From Pyrenopolyporus hunteri (taxonomy: Eukaryota; Ascomycota; Sordariomycetes; Xylariales; Hypoxylaceae), in contig CADCXC010000038.1 of NCBI GenBank assembly GCA_902806595.1, positions 4,402,001 through 4,466,000 on the forward strand: 64,000 nt of DNA, read 5' to 3'. The notes beneath the pieces were generated by a model. It ran no database searches. It had not been told where the DNA came from and saw only the letters and a program-made list of their open reading frames with translations. Shown here one piece after another: positions 34,099-46,690 of this stretch. The first letter of the stretch is position 1. Each line of letters starts with the position of its first letter. The position numbers were made by a program, and so were the translations under genes.

Positions 34099-36024
34099 AT
34101 GGCTATGGAGCTTCAGGCGGAAATCGCTAACAGAAGCGAAGACAACGAAACTCTTGCTCCCGACTCAAGCGATTCGAGCTTACATCTCGACATTGGCCGC
34201 CCGGAACTGCCTTTAGCACGCTTCTGGCTCCTAAGTATTGGGTAGGTGTAAGGCTAAAAGACGTTCAACGATCCGTCTGACACGAGACTAGACTTCTTAT
34301 GGGCTTGTTCCTGTCGCTTCTCGATACCTCGATTATTGCCACTAGTATCTTCGCCATAGCGTCGGAATTTGGCGCCTTGACGTCCGTAAATTGGGTTGCG
34401 CTGGCTTACACCTTGGTGTACCTTGGATGTGCCTCCTTGTTAGCGCGTATATCGGATGTCGTCGGCCGCCGCAATGCTTTCGTCGCATCTTACTTCATAT
34501 TTATCGCATTCTCTATCGCGTGCGGGTTTGCTCGAGACCTGGTTCAGCTGATAACTTGTCGGGCTTTGCAGGGGCTTGGTGGCTCAGGTAAAGTGACTAC
34601 CAAGACAATTGACTTGAAAGGACTGACCATTGGAAGGCCTCTATTCTATCACGATGATAATTCTCCCCGAAGTCGCGCCACAGAGAGTAAGGCGATTCAT
34701 CGGAGGTCTTGTCGGAATCGTCATTACCACATCGAGCGTTCTCGGACCTGTCCTTGGTGGTCTACTGACCAAGTACGTAACATGGCGCTGGGTATTCTGG
34801 ATTAAGTAGGTTACTCTGGTCGATGGCATGATATCAATCGAGATATGCTGATGGAACACAAAGTGGACCTATGGGGGCAATATCAATGATCCTGTTCTAT
34901 TTCGCGTGGCCAAAGCCTCAGTATTTGCCCAATTATGAGAGGAGGTCCTGGAAGGAACTTGACTACATCGGCTCGACGCTGTTGATCGCCGCAGCAGTGT
35001 TGGTCGTCTTCCCATTTCAGAACGCATCAACGATGGGGAATCAATGGTCAAAAGCGGTCTTCATTTCGCCGTTGGTTGTTGGGGCGGCCTCCTTATTAGG
35101 ACTGTTTTTATGGTCCATCTTCGTTGATCGACGTTGGGGAGAGACGATGAGCGCGGCGCTCCCCCTGCGTCTCCTCCGTGATCGGGTGTACGCTGCGGCG
35201 CTTCTTAATACCTTATTCCTCGGATTCCCCTATATGCTTACCATCTACGCGTTTCCCCTTAGGCTACAAGTGGTAAACGATAAGGACGCTCTCATCGCTG
35301 GCGTTATGCTGATTCCGCTGTTGGGATCTAGCGCTGTGGGATCTGTTATTTCCGGGGTGCTTAATGGGACCAAGAATAGGATATTTGAGACAATGTTTAC
35401 GGCTACTTGTCTAGTAGTTCTTGGTTGCGGGCTTCTATCGACCCTTTCGAGCTCGCTCGAGACCGAACCGAAAGCTCTAGGATTCCTAGTTTTTGTCGGC
35501 CTTGGATTCGGGATGGTTGTGTCAACTGCAACCATGGTAGCCGCCTTTCAGTCGTCGGTTAGAGATCATGGTTAGTTCCCTACCTTAGGTACCTACTAGC
35601 CGTTCTTGGTGTTTGTATTGACTACATAATAGCCCCGGCGCAAGGTCTGATGGCCCAGGTCCGGGTCCTAGGGGGTAGCATAGGGATTGCTGCTTCTTCC
35701 GCTATCGTGAGCGCTAGACTCCAAAGTGAGGATGGCCCTATCGAGCTTGACGAGCTTTCTTCGCTCGGGAATAGTAGTGACGCTGCTCTCGGGAAGATTC
35801 GACTACTTCTTGCTAGACAAGCGTATTCCGATGCCTTCAATGATGATATGCGGGTATGCGCAATCCTTGGGGGCATTGCAATTCTCTGGACGTTTGGCAC
35901 GTTTAGTCGGAATCGGTTGACGGTGGCAGAGCGCAGGGCGAAGCGGATGAGAGAAAAGATCGACAGAAGAAAAGCTGCACAGTCTTCCCAAGCCCTGGCT
36001 GGACCTGAGTCTCTGACCGACTAG
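34099..36024 (+). CDS. MFS drug/metabolite exporter, DHA2 (14-TM) type
   Basis: Five exons (34099-34241, 34292-34587, 34637-34805, 34864-35570, 35633-36024) with introns of 50, 49, 58 and 62 nt encode 568 residues; every junction restores a family motif. A short polar N terminus is followed by TM1 (FWLLSIGLLMGLFLSLLD), SVNWVALAYTL in TM2, and motif A (ARISDVVGRR) between TM2 and TM3. CRALQGLGGSG matches the DHA2 TM4 region. The antiporter motif C region is GIVITTSSVLGPVLGGLLT (TM5), then WRWVFWINGPMGA. Members export drugs, toxins or siderophores by proton antiport at the plasma membrane; the substrate here is unknown and no biosynthetic genes lie next to it. The ATG at 34099 (GCATGGC) is chosen; an upstream in-frame ATG at 33967 would add 44 unlikely residues. 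Confidence 0.9.
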
Positions 36025-37086
36025 AATTAAAAGGTAAAGAACCAAATTGCATAATCTGAAGCGATGGTTTTCATGAATGGTTACCTATTATTCAGGTGCC
36101 TGGGCTGGCAAGCTGAAAAGCATTTAGGGTACACCTGGTTTTAGGGATATATCTCAAGAAGCGGTTGTTCTGAAGCATGCTTTCGGGCGCTTTGTTCAAG
36201 TTTCTCTCCTATAGCAATCCCATACCAACTACACGAGGCCGAATATATCTTATTAGGAGTGTACAAAAATACGAAGTCAAGGATGCTGTGGGAAGAGGAG
36301 AGGCAGCTAAAGAGGACGTCCCTGGTTCTCCTTTGGCTGGTGTGGTGTCATGGTAGTCAAAGAGCGTTTTGATATCGAACTTCGGAATCGAACGGCTGCT
36401 GTTTATCTACATCTCTAGATACCTTTTTGTGGAGTAGGTAGAGATATCCGTGACGTAGAATGTCGAGTATTATATGCATGTGATGCAGAAATCGTGAATG
36501 TATGAGAGATATTAAGGGTATAAGTAGAAATTCTTAGGCGATGCAAGTGTCTTAGTAATCAGGGACCACTACTTAATGCTTTTCTGCGGGTACTTAGGTA
36601 GGTACCTATACTCTGCCGCAAATCGTAAGCGTAAGGTCCGTGCACGAATACTTAAGCTGCAATAATCTGAAACAACTGCTAGCCTGGCTTGGCAAGGACC
36701 CACTAGTTCTCGTTACAAGCTTATCGGCTTTCTAATTTGGTTCGATAAGCGTTGGCGCAATTAGCAGGTTTCTTGAACTCGACACCTTTTGGATTATTCT
36801 GTCCCTTGTATCCCCGTATTGTCAATTTATTTCACGACGACGGCGACGGGAATTGGCCTTACACATCCATCCCCAAATCAACCAATTCCGACCTGGGACC
36901 TCCACTCTTTTAGCCTTGGTCGTTCGTGTCCTCGCTCATGATTCTATAAACGGCTTCTCGATCCCCTCCTACTTCGGCCTCGAACGGCTCCCTTCCCAAA
37001 GAAAAGGGTTGTACGTCTACTGCCATCTCGAAACTCTCTGCGCGCGTCGATTTCCGTCGACGAGTCGCCCCACGTTTTTTTTTCGA
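36025..37086. other. intergenic, promoter of the Anp1-family gene
   Basis: This lies between two plus-strand genes. A TAGGTAGGTACCTA palindrome occurs near 36596. The right 250 bases are pyrimidine-rich on the plus strand, in keeping with a 5' UTR/promoter. No gene is supported. Confidence 0.5.
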
Positions 37087-38854
37087 ATGCTGCCCTCATA
37101 TGCGTCTTCGACCGGTTCCAAGATGATGTCCCGGCATCATTCCGCTGGATATTCTAATGGCTACCCCCGTAGTAACAATACCTTCGACATCTCTCCTCAT
37201 CGGTGAGTGAACCCCCTTCAAACCCGGCCTGTTGTGGTGTCTGGATTGTCTAGACTGTCTGGGGTGGTATGCCGCGCGAGTTACCTTCTAATATCTGTGG
37301 CATTTATCAGATTCCAACCGCGCGCCTCGACACCTGCATCTCGTCGACGAAGAAACCTATTGACGCGGTTGGGTATAATCGCCATTGTTGCCATATTATT
37401 CTGGTTGTTCATTTGGCCGAGGAGTGGATCGTTTACCTCGATATTCTCGTTGGGTCTTATAAGCACAAGCAACAATGTTTTAATGGATACCGTTCGCTAT
37501 TATGACCTATCAAACGTCCAAGGCACTGCTCGCGGCTGGGAAAGGGAAGAGCGAATCCTTATGTGCGTGCCGTTACGCGACGCCGAACCACATCTCAACA
37601 TGATGTTCTCGCATCTCCGCAATTTTACATATCCCCACCACCTCATCGACCTCGCGTTCCTCGTTTCCGATTCAAAAGATAGGACATTGGAAGTGCTCGT
37701 GGAGAAGCTCGAGGAGCTGCAGGCTAGCGAAGACCCGAAACAACCCTATGGGGAGATCTCCATCATCGAGAAGGACTTCGGGCAGAAGGTAAACCAGGAT
37801 GTGGAAAGTCGCCACGGCTTCGCCGCGCAAGCGAGCCGTCGGAAGTTGATGGCCCAGGCACGTAACTGGTTGTTGAGTGCGACTCTCCGTCCGTACCACT
37901 CGTGGGTTTACTGGAGGGACGTTGACGTCGAGACCGCACCATTTACTATATTGGAAGATTTGATGCGCCATAACAAGGACGTCATCGTGCCAAGTAGGTT
38001 CTCCCTGTACTTGTCGTCCCGTCCGCCTGGTTATTAATCATGACACAGATGTCTGGCGGCCCCTTCCTGATTGGCTTGGAGGCGAGCAGCCGTACGATTT
38101 GAACTCATGGCAAGAGTCCGAGACGGCGTTGGCACTCGCAGACACCCTCGACGAAGATGCCGTTATCGTAGAAGGATACGCTGAGTATGCTACTTGGAGA
38201 CCTCACCTGGCCTATCTCCGTGACCCTTACGGCGACCCAGATATGGAAATGGAGATCGACGGCGTCGGTGGTGTTAGCATTTTGGCGAAGGCGAGAGTCT
38301 TCAGATCGGGCGTCCATTTTCCCGCGTTCAGTTTCGAAAAGCACGCGGAAACCGAGGGCTTCGGCAAGGTACTGGCTATTCTACCAACCTATAGACTAAC
38401 GCTAACTGCTAGTGTAGATGGCCAAACGTATGCAATTCTCCGTGGTTGGGCTTCCTCATTACACAATCTGGCATTTGTACGAGCCTAGTGTAGATGATAT
38501 CCGACATATGGAGGTAAGCTCAAGTGTTGAAATACTCTCTACGATGGATGGTGTGTGCTAATGCAATATCAGGAAATGGAAGCCGAACGCCAAGCCAAGG
38601 AGCTTGAAGAGAAGGAGAAGCAAGAACGAGAGAAGAAGGTTAAGGAGGAATTTAGTGATACCAACGCCCAGTGGGAGCAAGACAAAACCCAGATACAGAA
38701 CCTCGCCAAGGAGGCTCAGAAAGAGCAGAAGTCGGAGCCTCAGAAAGGCTCGGAATCTGAGAACCAACAAGAGTCGAGTCAAGACGCAAAGAAAGCAGGA
38801 GGGGACAAAGTTGAGGAGAAGCCTAAGAACAACCAATTTAGGGTAGAGGCCTAA
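37087..38854 (+). CDS. anp1: Anp1-family Golgi alpha-mannosyltransferase (mannan polymerase subunit)
   Basis: Five exons (37087-37202, 37311-37993, 38049-38368, 38418-38513, 38573-38854; introns 108, 55, 49, 59 nt) encode 498 residues. It is a type II membrane protein: cytosolic tail with a basic SRRRR cluster (about 49-53), TM segment about 57-74, then the Anp1/Mnn9/Van1 domain with ERILMCVPLRDAEPHL, LAFLVSDSKD, and the metal-binding DVD (D242, D244) in WVYWRDVDVE. Further motifs are VPNVWRPLPDW and the exon 4 block VVGLPHYTIWHLYEPS. After residue 400 it has a long Glu/Lys/Gln-rich coiled tail. The complex extends the alpha-1,6-mannan backbone of N-glycans in the cis-Golgi. Which of the three paralogues it is was judged from the tail and is less certain than the family. 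The stop lies 573 bases from the RIP-like block. Confidence 0.9.
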
Positions 38855-39426
38855 GAAAATGATGTCTAGGATATAATGGCTAGTGGCCTTGGGTTGTAGT
38901 TGTAGCGAGGCCTCTCGCCACACTACAGGACTCACTTTGCATCAGGGGGCGGGAAAGATAAAACGTCGTTCGGGGCAGGCGGACGGGCAGGGGCGCACAC
39001 TTGTGATCATATGGTCGCTTATACAATACAAAGGACCATGGCGAGGATCATGGCGCTGGCGTTACGGTAGTGTCGACGCATGATTACGAAGCATGGATAT
39101 TTTCGAGCGCGGCAATGGAACTGCGTTATTCGCGTTGTATAGATTGGCCTTGGAGCCATATTACCTACTTTTATTAGTGGATATTTCTGTTTGAGTCATC
39201 CCGTGGCCGATTACTTGCACTACTTAGTTGGGAGTGGCATCAGTGCCTGGTTTAACCCGTACCCGTTGGGAAATGCCCTGGGGAATCGGCGGAGTAATGC
39301 TAAAATGCTGTTTGCTTATTGAATGGCTTCACGGGAGTGATGGAGTCTGCCAGCCCCTATAGTAAGTACTATAGTATATGCGCCTGGCTGGAGGGGTATA
39401 TGTGCATATGTACCTGCCTACCTAGG
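38855..39426. other. 3' flank of Anp1 gene up to the AT-rich element
   Basis: Unique-looking DNA of normal composition; no gene. A CCTACCTAGGTACC palindromic motif sits directly against the inverted repeat that begins at 39427. Confidence 0.5.
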
Positions 39427-39470
39427 TACCTTAGCGTCTTGGGGGGGGTTAGTTAAACGGTATATATTTG
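39427..39470 (+). repeat. left terminal inverted repeat
   Basis: It reads TACCTTAGCGTCTT, a run of eight G, then TTAGTTAAAC and GGTATATAT. It pairs with 46647-46690. The first 32 bases keep normal G and C content, unlike the interior. Confidence 0.85.
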
Positions 39471-39960
39471 ACTTAATCCAGCTTTTTGGTATATATATTA
39501 TTTAATTAATTAAACCGCTTATTAATTTAAAGTTATAAAAATTAAATTATTTATTTAATACGTAATATATATACCGTTTAAATATTATACGTTTTATTTA
39601 TTTCGAACGTTTAATTAAAAAAATCGTTTAAATATTATTTAATTAAATAAATCGTATATATATAATTTAATCGAATAAAAATTTATTTTTTTAAATATTT
39701 TAAAATTTAAAATTATTTAATTTAATTAAAACTATTTAAATTAATTAAAATTATTTAATTTAATTTAATTAATTATTTTAATTATTATAAATTATATTAA
39801 TCGTATTAATTATATTAATTATATTAATTATATCGTATTAATTATATCGATTTATTTTAATTATTTTAATTATTTTAATTATTTTAAATAATTTTAATTT
39901 TTAAAAAAATATAATAATATATATTTATTTTTTTTATTTATTAAATATATATATAATTAT

Positions 39961-40173
39961 TAATAAATACGTACGTAAATAAAATAAAAAAATAATAATA
40001 AAAATAATCGTAATAAAATAAAATTAATGTTATATAAATTATTTAAAAAAGAAAAATTATTTAATAAAAAAATTATAAAAAAAGTTTTTTTTATATAAAC
40101 GAAAATATATAGATATTTTTTTTTTAAAGTATATATTACGAAATAATACGTATATAAATTAATTAATTATTAT
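39961..40173 (+). repeat. left copy of 213-bp direct repeat (LTR-like)
   Basis: Begins TAATAAATACGTACGTAAAT and ends TTAATTAATTATTA. It matches 45922-46135 in the same orientation over the whole length, with differences that are mostly A/G or T/C transitions plus a few small indels. TA at both ends could be mutated TG..CA, but this is inference. Confidence 0.8.
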
Positions 40174-43100
40174 TTACTTTATTTTTTTTTCGTAATTAAT
40201 TAATTATAAATTATTAATTAAATTTTTTATTTTATTTATTTTTTTAATTTTAAATTAATTTAATTTTTTTTTATTAAATTTTTTATAATTTTATTAAAAA
40301 ACGTTTTCGTTATTATATTTACGAGGTTATACGACTTATATATTTATCGAATATTATTAATTTTTTAATTTTTATAAAATTATTTTAACGTTATTAAATC
40401 GATTATTAATTTTTTTTATTAATATTTTTTATTTATATTAAATATTAATATAACGATAAAAAGTTAATATATAAAATAAAAAAGGTTTTAAAAAATAAAA
40501 AACGTTTTAAAATAATATTAATCGTATAATAAATAACGTAATTAACGTCGAAATTTTAAACTATTTTATAAATTTTATTAATAAATACGTTACAAATAAT
40601 TTACTTATATTTAATAAATAATTAATAAATAATATTATTAATAACTTATATTTTATTATTTCGATCGATAAAATTTTTATTATTTAAAATAATAATATAT
40701 TCGATTTATAAATTTAAATTTTTATTATTTATAAAAAATTTATCGATAAAAATATAAAAACGTAAATTTTAAAAATTTAATTCGATATAACGAAATCTAC
40801 GTATTTAATTATTTATTTATTATTTAATTTTAACGTTAAAAACCTTAATTTTTTTAAATTCGAATTCGAAATATTAAATCGTTATAAAATAATTAAAAGT
40901 TATTTCGAATTAATATATAAAAACGATATATATATTTCGAATTCGTTATTTTATAAATTTTTTAATTATATTAAAAATTTTAACGTTTAATAATTTAAAT
41001 TTTTCAACTTAATTTTTTTAAATAATTATTATATTAAAATTTTTATTATAAATCGTAATATATAAATTATTAAAATTTTCGATTTCGAAATTTATAATTT
41101 TTTAAAAACGCGTTTTAATTTTAACTTTATTAAAAATTTTATTTTTAATAATAAAAAAATTCGTAATATCGATATTAAAAATATTATTTATTTAAAAGTT
41201 AATAAATTCGAATAAATTCGAATTTATTATAAATAAATAAAAATCGAAAATTAATAATTTTATTTATAATTTTTATTAATAATAACACGAATAAATTTTA
41301 AATTAATAAGTATTTAATTTTACGAAATTATATAAAAGTTTAATTATTTATAATAATATTTTTTTAAAGTATTTATTTTTAAATTTAATTAATAAATATA
41401 TAAAAATAATTTTTTATATCGATGTTTTAAATTAAATATAAATTATTATAATGTTTCGAATTATAATTTTTATTTTTTTTCGATATAATATAAACGTTAA
41501 AATTAATATAATATATTAATTAATTTTTTAAATAATAAATATATATATTATAATATATTTTTTATCGAAATTATTATAATTTTAAATTATTAAATGAAAT
41601 TTTTTATATAATACGACGATATTTTTATTTTTAATTTTATAAATTATTCGTAATTTAAAAATCGTAACGTTTCGATATATAATTATATCGTAAATTTTTA
41701 AGCGTAAGATATTTTTTTCGAATAAAACGTTAAGTTTTTTTATATTCGATATTTTATAAAGTTTTTTTTATATAATAATTTTTTTATTCGTTCGTAATTT
41801 AATAATAAAAATAAGATTTTTTTATTTTTTATTAATAATATATAATTTAACGGTATAAAAAAAATCGTTAATATATATAAAGTTTTTTTTCGAAATAATT
41901 TAATAATTATCGAAGTTAAAAATTAATATAAATAATTCGATTTTAAATTTTTTAAATAATACGAAGTTTTTTTTAAATATAAATATTTTATTCGAAATAT
42001 TAAAAACGACGGTAATATTTTTATTTAATATCGTAATAACTTTATAAAAGTTTTTTTATTTTTTTTTTTTTTATAAATAAATACTTTATTATCGATAGGA
42101 AATAATACGGGAAAAATCTTTTATATATTAAAATTATTACGTATATTTAAGATATTTTTTACGAAATATTATATTTTAATTTTTTTAATTTTTATTATCG
42201 CTTTTTAAACGATTTATATTTTTTAAATTTATATAAAAATAAAAAGTAAATTTATATTAATTTTAAAATAAACGTCGAATATAAAAAGTATAAATATTAA
42301 ATTATTAAAATTAATTATATCGTTAATTATTTTAATAATTATTTATAATCGAAATATATATAAGTTTAAATTTTAAAATTTATCGATGATAATTTCGTAC
42401 ATTTTATAAATTAAATTATAATATTTTTCGATTTTATTAATAAATTAATATACTTCGATAAATATTTAATAATAAATAATTTTAATAATATAAATTTTAT
42501 TTTAAAATTTAATATTATCGAAATTCGTATTAATATTATATATAATAATATTCGAAAATTCGAAATAAATATTAATTTAATATTATTTTAATATATTTTA
42601 AATTTTTTTAATAAAAATAATTTTTATAAAACGAATAATTTAAAATTTTATAACGATATCGATTATATATAAAATAAAACGTTCGTTTAAATATATAATA
42701 TTAATAATAATTTTATAATTAAAATTTATATTAAAGTTTTTTAAATTAAATTTAAATTTTTAAAAGGTTTTATTTTTAATTTAATAATAATAATAAAATT
42801 TATTAATTTTTTTAATATTTTTAATATCGACGTTATAATTTATTTTATTTAAAAAAGTATATAATTTAATTATAAAAAAATAATTAAATCGAATATAAAT
42901 ATAATATAATTTAGATTTTATAAAAAAAATTATATTATCGAAATAAAATTATAAATATTTTTATTTATAAATAATAACGACGATAATATTATTTTTTTCG
43001 ATTAATTAATTTATAATATTATTTAAATAAACGTTTAATTGATTTATATTTTTAAATATATAAAAAATAAAATATTTAAATTTATAATATAAAAATCGAT

Positions 43101-45921
43101 TAATTTAAATAAAACGTTAATTATAATCGTTTTTAATAATTCGATTAAAAGTTTATTTTCGAATTTAATATTAATTTTATCGATTCGATTATTATTTATT
43201 TTAAAATTTCGATCGGGAAAATTTTTTATAAAAATTTAATATTAATTTTTTTTTATAATGGATATTTTAATTACGTTAATATCGAAAATAATATTTTAAA
43301 AAATATTTTTAATATATCGATTTAAAATAAATATAATATTATCTTTTAATTTATCGATAAAAAAGTAATAAAAAATAATTCGATATTAATATATTTAATT
43401 TATTAAATATATCGTAATTAATTAATAATAAAAGTTAATTTTTTTCGTTTCGAAAATAACGACGTTTTAATCGTTATTTTTCGATTTTAAATTTTCTTAT
43501 TTAATATTTTTATAACTTGTTAAAAACGTAATATATTTATTTTTATTTTTAACTTTTTAAATTTATTAATATTTTTTAGTTTTTTTTTACTTTTTTTCGA
43601 AATATTTAATAAATTAATATTTTTTTTTTATATATTTAATAACGACGTTTTTAAATTTAAATCGTTTTTTTCGATTAATATCGATTACTTTTATTATTAT
43701 TATAATAATACTTTTATTTAATATAAAATTAATCGAAATCTTCGTTATTATCGTCGTTAATTATAAATTAACGTATTTTTTTAATATTTTCGAAAATATT
43801 AATTAACGTATAAAATTTATTAATTAATTTTTTAAATTAATATAATAAAATAAATAAAATATATTATAATTAAAGTATATTATAAATAATATGTTACGTA
43901 ATTACGATAAATTATTATTTACTTTTAAAGTTTTTTTTAAAAATATATTAATATAATATTAATTTATTTAATATTATTTATAATATTTTAAAATCGGATT
44001 TTTTTTCGTTTTTTTTTTAATTTTAATGTTAAAAAAAATAATCGAAATTTAATTATAATAATATTAAACTTTATTTTATTTCGTATTAAAATGTCGTTTT
44101 ATAATAAAATATATATTTATAAAATATTAATAGCGAAGTACGTTATATAAAAAATAAATAACCGTTTATTTAATAAAAATAATAAAAAATACGGTATAAA
44201 ATTAAATTTAACGAATTTTAATTATATAATATACGTTTAAAAAAAAACGAAATTTATTTTTTAAAACGTTATAAAATTTTTCGATATAATTATTTTTATT
44301 ATTTTAAATTTTTTTAAAATAATTAACGATAGTAAAAAGATATATTTTATTAAAGATTTAAATAAAAGGGATATTATAATAAATATCGTTTTATTAATTT
44401 TCGACGGGTATAAATATTAAAATCGATTTAATTAATAAAAGTTATAAAATCGTTTAAAAAAAAAAATCGTAATTTTCGATATAATAATTTCTTTTTTTTA
44501 ATATAATATTTAATAAAATCGCCGATATTATATATAAATTATTCGATAGTGATTCGAAAAGTTTATAAATATTTTTTAGTAATAAAAATTAAAGTTATTT
44601 TTTTCGTATAAAATTAAAAATATATCGTTAATTATATTTTTATAATTTAATGTAAATTAAAATAATAAGATATAAATTAATAATATTAATTTAAAAAAAT
44701 ACGGTTATTTTTAATTAAATAAATATAAAGGTAAAAAAAATAATCGTATTAAATATTTAAAATTCGAATTAAATATAAAAGTTATTTTAAAAGGTTTAAA
44801 ATAACGAAAAAAAAATTTATTATTAAAGTTTAAACGAGGGTTAAAACGTAGATTATATCGTAAAAGTTTAATTTAATAAAAAAAGCGATAACGTATTAAA
44901 TATCGATAATAAATTATTAAACGTAAAAAAAAATAAAAACGATTATTAAATAAACGATTTATAACGTTAATAATACGAAGTCGAAAATAATTCGACCGAA
45001 GTTATTAATATTTATAAATTAAATTTTCCTTAATTTTTTATTTACGTTAACGTTATAAAATAAAAAATCATTAACCGTTTTTATATTATAATATAAATAT
45101 AATTCGACGTAAATATCGAAAAATAAATTATATTTTTATTAATATAATATATCGATATTTTTTATATTAAAATATTAAATTATTTACGTTTAATACGTTT
45201 TAATTTATCGTAATTTTATTTAAAAAATTTACATATTAATACAAAATTAATTAAAATTTTTATTATATTAATATTACTTTTACTTATATAAATATTTTTT
45301 TATATAAATATATATTTTAATATAACTTTAAATTAACGTAATATAATCGCGAAATTTTCCATTATAAAATTTTTAAATTATTTTTAATATTTTTTTAAAA
45401 TATTTTTTATTATATAAATATATAATTTATTTTTATTTATAATAATTAAATTCTTTAAAAATAATAAAACTTACATCGTTTTTTACTTTTCGATAATAAT
45501 TTAAAAATTAATTTTTTTTTATTTTAAAACTTCGTAATCGAATTATTAAATAAAAAACATACGATTATTAAAAACGTAATTTATTAACTTAATAAATTTT
45601 TTTTTAATATTCCGTTCGATTAAATCGAATTTTTTAATATAAATTTACGTTTAAATTAAATTTTTAACTTTTTACAATATAATAATAAAAAATTATATAA
45701 AAAGAAATAAAAATATATCGAATAAAATATTTAAATTATAATATAATAATATAAATTTAAATAAATTAAATAACGACGTAAAATAATAATTTATTATATA
45801 CGAAGAAAAATATAATTAATATCGCGTATATTATTATAATAAAATTTTTAAAATTATCGTAATAATAATTTTTTTAACTTTATTAATTTATATTATTAAT
45901 TTTAATAACATTAATTAATAT

Positions 45922-46135
45922 TAATAAATACGTACGTAAATAAAATAAAAAAATAATAATAAAAATAATCGTAATAAAGTAAAATTAATATTATATAAAT
46001 TATTTAAAAAAGAAAAATTATTTAATAAAAAAATTATAAAAAAAATTTTTTTTATATAAACGAAAGTATATAAGTATTTTTTCCTTTTAAAATACGTATT
46101 ACGAAATAATATATATATAAATTAATTAATTATTA
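45922..46135 (+). repeat. right copy of 213-bp direct repeat (LTR-like)
   Basis: Direct repeat of 39961-40173; both share TACGTACGTAAATAAAAT, the poly-A/T tracts in the middle and the ending TTAATTAATTATTA. No clear target duplication or polypurine tract could be recognised beside it after the mutation. Confidence 0.8.
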
Positions 46136-46646
46136 ATAATTTAATATTATATTAAAATTTATACGCGTAATTATAAATTTTTATAATTAATTTAATAAAT
46201 TTATAAATTAATTAATTAAATTAATATAACGTAAATCGTAATTTAAAATTTAAATATAATAAAAAATAAAATATTTATAATTTAAAAATATACGAAAAAA
46301 AATAAAAAAAAAATATATAATTTTTATAAAAAATTATAAAAATTATATTTTTTATTTTTATTTTTATATATATATTTAAATAAATATATATATACGTATA
46401 TATATATTAAAAATATATATACGTATATTAAAATTAAATAATTTAATTTAAATTAAACGATTTAAATTAAATTAAATCGTTTAATTTTATTAAAACGTTT
46501 TAAAAAAAAATACGTTTAATATAAAAAACGTTTTTTTTTAATATATACGTTAAATTTTTAATAAATAATTTAATATAATTTAACGTATAAATTTTTTTTA
46601 TTCGAACCTTTCCATTTGTTTTTTTAAACCGTTTATTTTTTTAAAC

Positions 46647-46690
46647 CATATATATACGGTTTAACTAACCCCCCTAAAGACGCTAAGGTA
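46647..46690 (-). repeat. right terminal inverted repeat
   Basis: On the minus strand it reads TACCTTAGCGTCTTTA, then six G, TTAGTTAAACCG and TATATATATG. It differs from the left copy at four of 44 positions. Confidence 0.85.

Larger units (their letters stand above)
39427..46690. mobile_element. RIP-mutated nested transposable element with terminal inverted repeats
   Basis: A block of about 7.26 kb in which almost every cytosine outside CpG has been lost, by eye roughly one G or C in ten bases, with no frame longer than a few dozen codons. It is bounded by 44-bp inverted repeats (39427-39470 and 46647-46690) that differ at four positions, flanked by TA on both sides as in TA-target DNA transposons. 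Internal 213-bp direct repeats (39961 and 45922) suggest a second, LTR-like element of about 6.17 kb nested in a 1.1 kb TIR element. Composition shifts within tens of bases at both borders. The pattern matches repeat-induced point mutation, an ascomycete defence acting on duplicated DNA in the sexual cycle. The original coding content is not recoverable by reading. Confidence 0.85.

Noticed and set aside
42098..42130. A P-loop-like reading (G-x-x-T-G-K-x-F-Y) inside the RIP-mutated block, with an I-D-D reading near 42382 that could be a Walker B or a reverse transcriptase YxDD motif.
   Set aside because: The two readings are in different frames, the DNA is too mutated to translate, and AT-rich DNA gives such strings by chance. 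A de-RIPed consensus is needed before naming a helicase or polymerase.
39427..46690. Interpreting the AT-rich block as a mitochondrial insertion or a centromere.
   Set aside because: The near-perfect terminal inverted repeats with TA flanks, internal direct repeats and CpG-only cytosines fit a mutated transposon better; a centromere would normally be far longer.
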